64,000 nt of DNA. Source: Hippophae tibetana (Eukaryota; Streptophyta; Magnoliopsida; Rosales; Elaeagnaceae). The translations under genes were made by a program, and so were the position numbers. This document shows positions 62,301-64,000 of the stretch, in pieces. Every line of letters starts with the position of its first letter. Positions within the stretch are counted from its first letter, which is position 1. The stretch spans positions 60,048,938-60,112,937 of the forward strand of contig CM072812.1 in the NCBI GenBank assembly GCA_037013495.1, written 5' to 3'. The notes below the pieces were generated by a model. It ran no database searches. It was given only the letters and a program-made list of their open reading frames with translations, and was not told the origin of the DNA.

Positions 62301-63838
62301 ACCATATTACGTTTTGTTCGGTTCATATTCTATAGGGTTCTAATTAAGTCATCCTAGCCACTTTATTCGCAATTCAATCGTTAATATTTATTTGAGTTCC
62401 TAAGTTGTTCACTTAAAGGTTTCACGTAATTCAGAATGAGAGCCTTGGTTGTAGAAAATAGGTTATATGTCTTCATCTATTCATTTTGTAATTTTAGATT
62501 TAAAATATTTATTATTTAATTGTTTTCTGCATTATTGAGTGACAAATCACAATAAAAAGAAAGAAATTTAAACCTTCATGCCTTGCGTTTTCTATCAATT
62601 TTGTTGTCGTTGTTTTAATCTCTGGATTTCCTTTTATAGTTTTCTTTAAATTCTTCGTATCATTTTTTGTTCCTTTTTTTTTGCTTGTTAATCTATCTTT
62701 GTTTTTCAAAAAAAGAAGAGGGTTGTAGCATGTCAAATGTTTATAAAAAAATAAGCCATTAATTGGGGTTGCAACTTTAAAGTATTAAAATTTTAAATCC
62801 TGTGTTCACAAGACTATTATAATAAATCAAATGAAAGGCCGTTTCGATTGCTAAAAATGCAAGAAAGCATTAGTTCTGTTCTCAACGTTTTGGAACCCAA
62901 ATTACATTGTTTACACAACTTACCGATGTCTTAAATTTAGGTCTCACCATATTACGTTTTGTTCGGTTCATGTTCTATAGGGTTCTAATTAAATCATCTT
63001 TGCCACTTTCTTCGCAATTCAATCGTTAATAATTCTTTGATTTCCTAAGTTGTTCACTTAAAGGTTTCACGTAATTCAGAATGAGAGCCTTGGTTGTAGA
63101 AAATAGGTTATATGTCTTCATCTATTCATTTTGTAATTTTAGATTGAAAACAGTTATTATTTAATTGTTTTCTGCATTATTGAGTGACAAATCACAATAA
63201 AAAGAAAGAAATTTAAACCTTCATGTCTTGCGTTTTCTATCAATTTAGTTGTGGTTGTTAATATCTCTGGATTTCCTTTTATAGTTTTCTTTAAATTCTT
63301 CGTATCATTGTTTGTTCCTTTTTTTTTGCTTGTTAATCTATCTTTGTTTTTCAAAAAAAGAAGAGGGTTGTAGCATGTCAAATGTTTATAAAAAAATAAG
63401 CCATTAATTGGGGTTGCAACTTTAAAGTATTAAAATTTCAAAATCCTGTGTTCACAAGACTATTATAATAAATCAAATGAAAGGTCGTTTCGATTTCTAA
63501 AAATGCAAGAAAGCATTACTTCTGTTCTCAACGTTTTGGACCCCAAATTCCATTGTTTACACAACTTACCGATGTCTTAAATTTTGGGCTAACCATATTA
63601 CGTTTTGTTCGGTTAATGATCTATAGGGTTATAATTAAGTCATCTTAGCCACTTTCTTCGCAATTCAATCGTTAATATTTCTTTGAGTTCCTAAGTTGTT
63701 CACTTAAAGGTTACATATAATTTAGAATGAGGGCCTTGGTTGCAGAAAATAGGTTATATGTCTTCATCTATTCATTTTGTAATTTTAGATTGAAAACAGT
63801 TATTATTTAATTATTTTCTGCATTATTGAGTGACAAAT
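59327..63838. repeat. U'-V-Q-Q-Q-P-R run, copy 2
   Basis: Monomers start at 59327, 59972, 60617, 61260, 61904, 62548 and 63193. U' repeats cctcagttc and ttaaggcatc but has ggtttcacg in place of ggtttaacg. V repeats gttttttatc and gttcatctat. Q at 60617 has caaataacaat and is only 643 bp because of a short A run. Q at 61260 has a T run interrupted by C (ccttttctttgc), gcttggtactc and aaataaaatg, and has no partner in copy 1. Q at 61904 has tcaatgtttatt. P and R match copy 1. Confidence 0.8.
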
Positions 63839-64000
63839 CACAATAAAAAGAAAGAAATTTAAACCTTCATGTCTTGCGTTTTCTATCAATTTTGTTGTCG
63901 TTGTTTTAATCTCTGGATTTCCTTTTATAGTTTTCTTTAAATTCTTCGTATCATTTTTTGTTCCTTTTTTTTTTGCTTGTTAATCTATCTTTGTTTTTCA
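63839..64000. repeat. Partial monomer at the window end
   Basis: The first 162 bp of monomer 100: catgtc, gttgtcgttgttttaat and a 10-T run. The type cannot be fixed, because the diagnostic sites beyond offset 180 are outside the window. The array clearly continues to the right. Confidence 0.9.

Larger units (their letters stand above)
1..64000. repeat. Satellite DNA array, ~645 bp monomer, 99 full copies plus one partial
   Basis: The motif cacaataaaaag (or a one-base variant) recurs every 643-648 bp from position 1 to 63839, and the whole sequence between the motifs recurs with it. All copies are head to tail in one orientation. Sequence differences are concentrated at a few dozen recurrent sites and define monomer types. 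No spacer, foreign insertion, inversion or gap interrupts the array and neither edge is reached. What is seen is the periodicity and the type order. It is known that such long homogenised arrays are typical of eukaryotic centromeric, pericentromeric or subtelomeric heterochromatin. The actual chromosomal site is not shown by the sequence. I recognise no named satellite family. Confidence 0.98.
52880..64000. repeat. Derived satellite family: runs of U', V, Q, P, R monomers
   Basis: Starts and types: 52880 Q, 53524 P, 54168 R, 54814 U', 55458 V, 56103 Q, 56747 Q, 57392 P, 58037 R, 58683 Q, 59327 U', 59972 V, 60617 Q, 61260 Q, 61904 Q, 62548 P, 63193 R, 63839 partial. The run U'-V-Q-Q-P-R occurs at 54814-58682 and again at 59327-63838, the second time with one more Q (61260). 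The seven-monomer distances 54814 to 59327 (4513 bp) and 59327 to 63839 (4512 bp) look equal, but the members slip by one after 61260. All Q monomers share tcctagccactttattcg, tttatttgag and tttaaaatattt. Confidence 0.82.

Noticed and set aside
1-64000. Tandem array as an rDNA, 5S, histone or snRNA gene cluster
   Set aside because: No conserved RNA or histone sequence is present in the monomer, and the unit is about 74% A+T with no gene-like conservation.
1-64000. CRISPR array or bacterial repeat
   Set aside because: The repeating unit is 645 bp without short repeats separated by unique spacers; there are no cas-like genes and no prokaryotic genes at all.

Overview
The whole 64 kb window is one uninterrupted tandem satellite array. 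There are 99 complete copies of a ~645 bp monomer and a partial 100th (63839-64000), all in the same orientation. I set the monomer phase on the motif cacaataaaaag, which starts at 1, 646, 1290, 1936, 2580 and so on. Spacing is always 643-648 bp, and most of the length change comes from one poly-T run (7-12 T). A hand count of the first four lines (240 bases) gives about 26% G+C. I see no unique sequence, no transposon insertion, no tRNA or rRNA gene, no CRISPR and no convincing protein gene. The array runs off both ends.

The organism is a eukaryote, and this is nuclear heterochromatin-type DNA (centromeric, pericentromeric or subtelomeric). The monomer is not one I recognise: it is not alpha satellite, not a ~180 bp plant centromere repeat and not a 5S or rDNA unit. 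CpG is not depleted in the monomer (10 CpG in 645 bp against roughly 11 expected). That leans away from a heavily CpG-methylated vertebrate or plant genome and towards, for example, an invertebrate, but this is only inference. The species cannot be named from the sequence.

Monomers fall into recurring types, lettered here A-N, P-V and X, which are arranged in higher-order repeats (HORs). Region 1-9026 is a 14-monomer HOR, A B C D E F G H I J K L M N. Region 9027-22570 repeats this order expanded to 21 monomers. Region 22571-32247 starts a third pass (A B C D...) with local duplications. Region 32248-41269 is a six-monomer unit (K L J'' P J C), a second incomplete copy, and then a tandem duplication of its J''-P-J trimer. 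Region 41270-49005 is a mosaic of rearranged types. Region 49006-52879 is a two-monomer unit (U V, ~1291 bp) present three times and practically identical. Region 52880-64000 is a derived family (Q, P, R, U', V) whose run of about seven monomers appears twice.

The second half of each monomer occurs in two clearly different sequence haplotypes, here X-hap and Y-hap, plus recombinants that switch between them in conserved stretches. The window is therefore a record of unequal crossing-over and gene conversion acting at the scale of one monomer, two, three, six and 14 or more monomers. Many monomers carry a ~74-codon minus-strand open frame, but it begins at TTG, has no early ATG and is broken in more than half of the copies. 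I treat it as non-coding.
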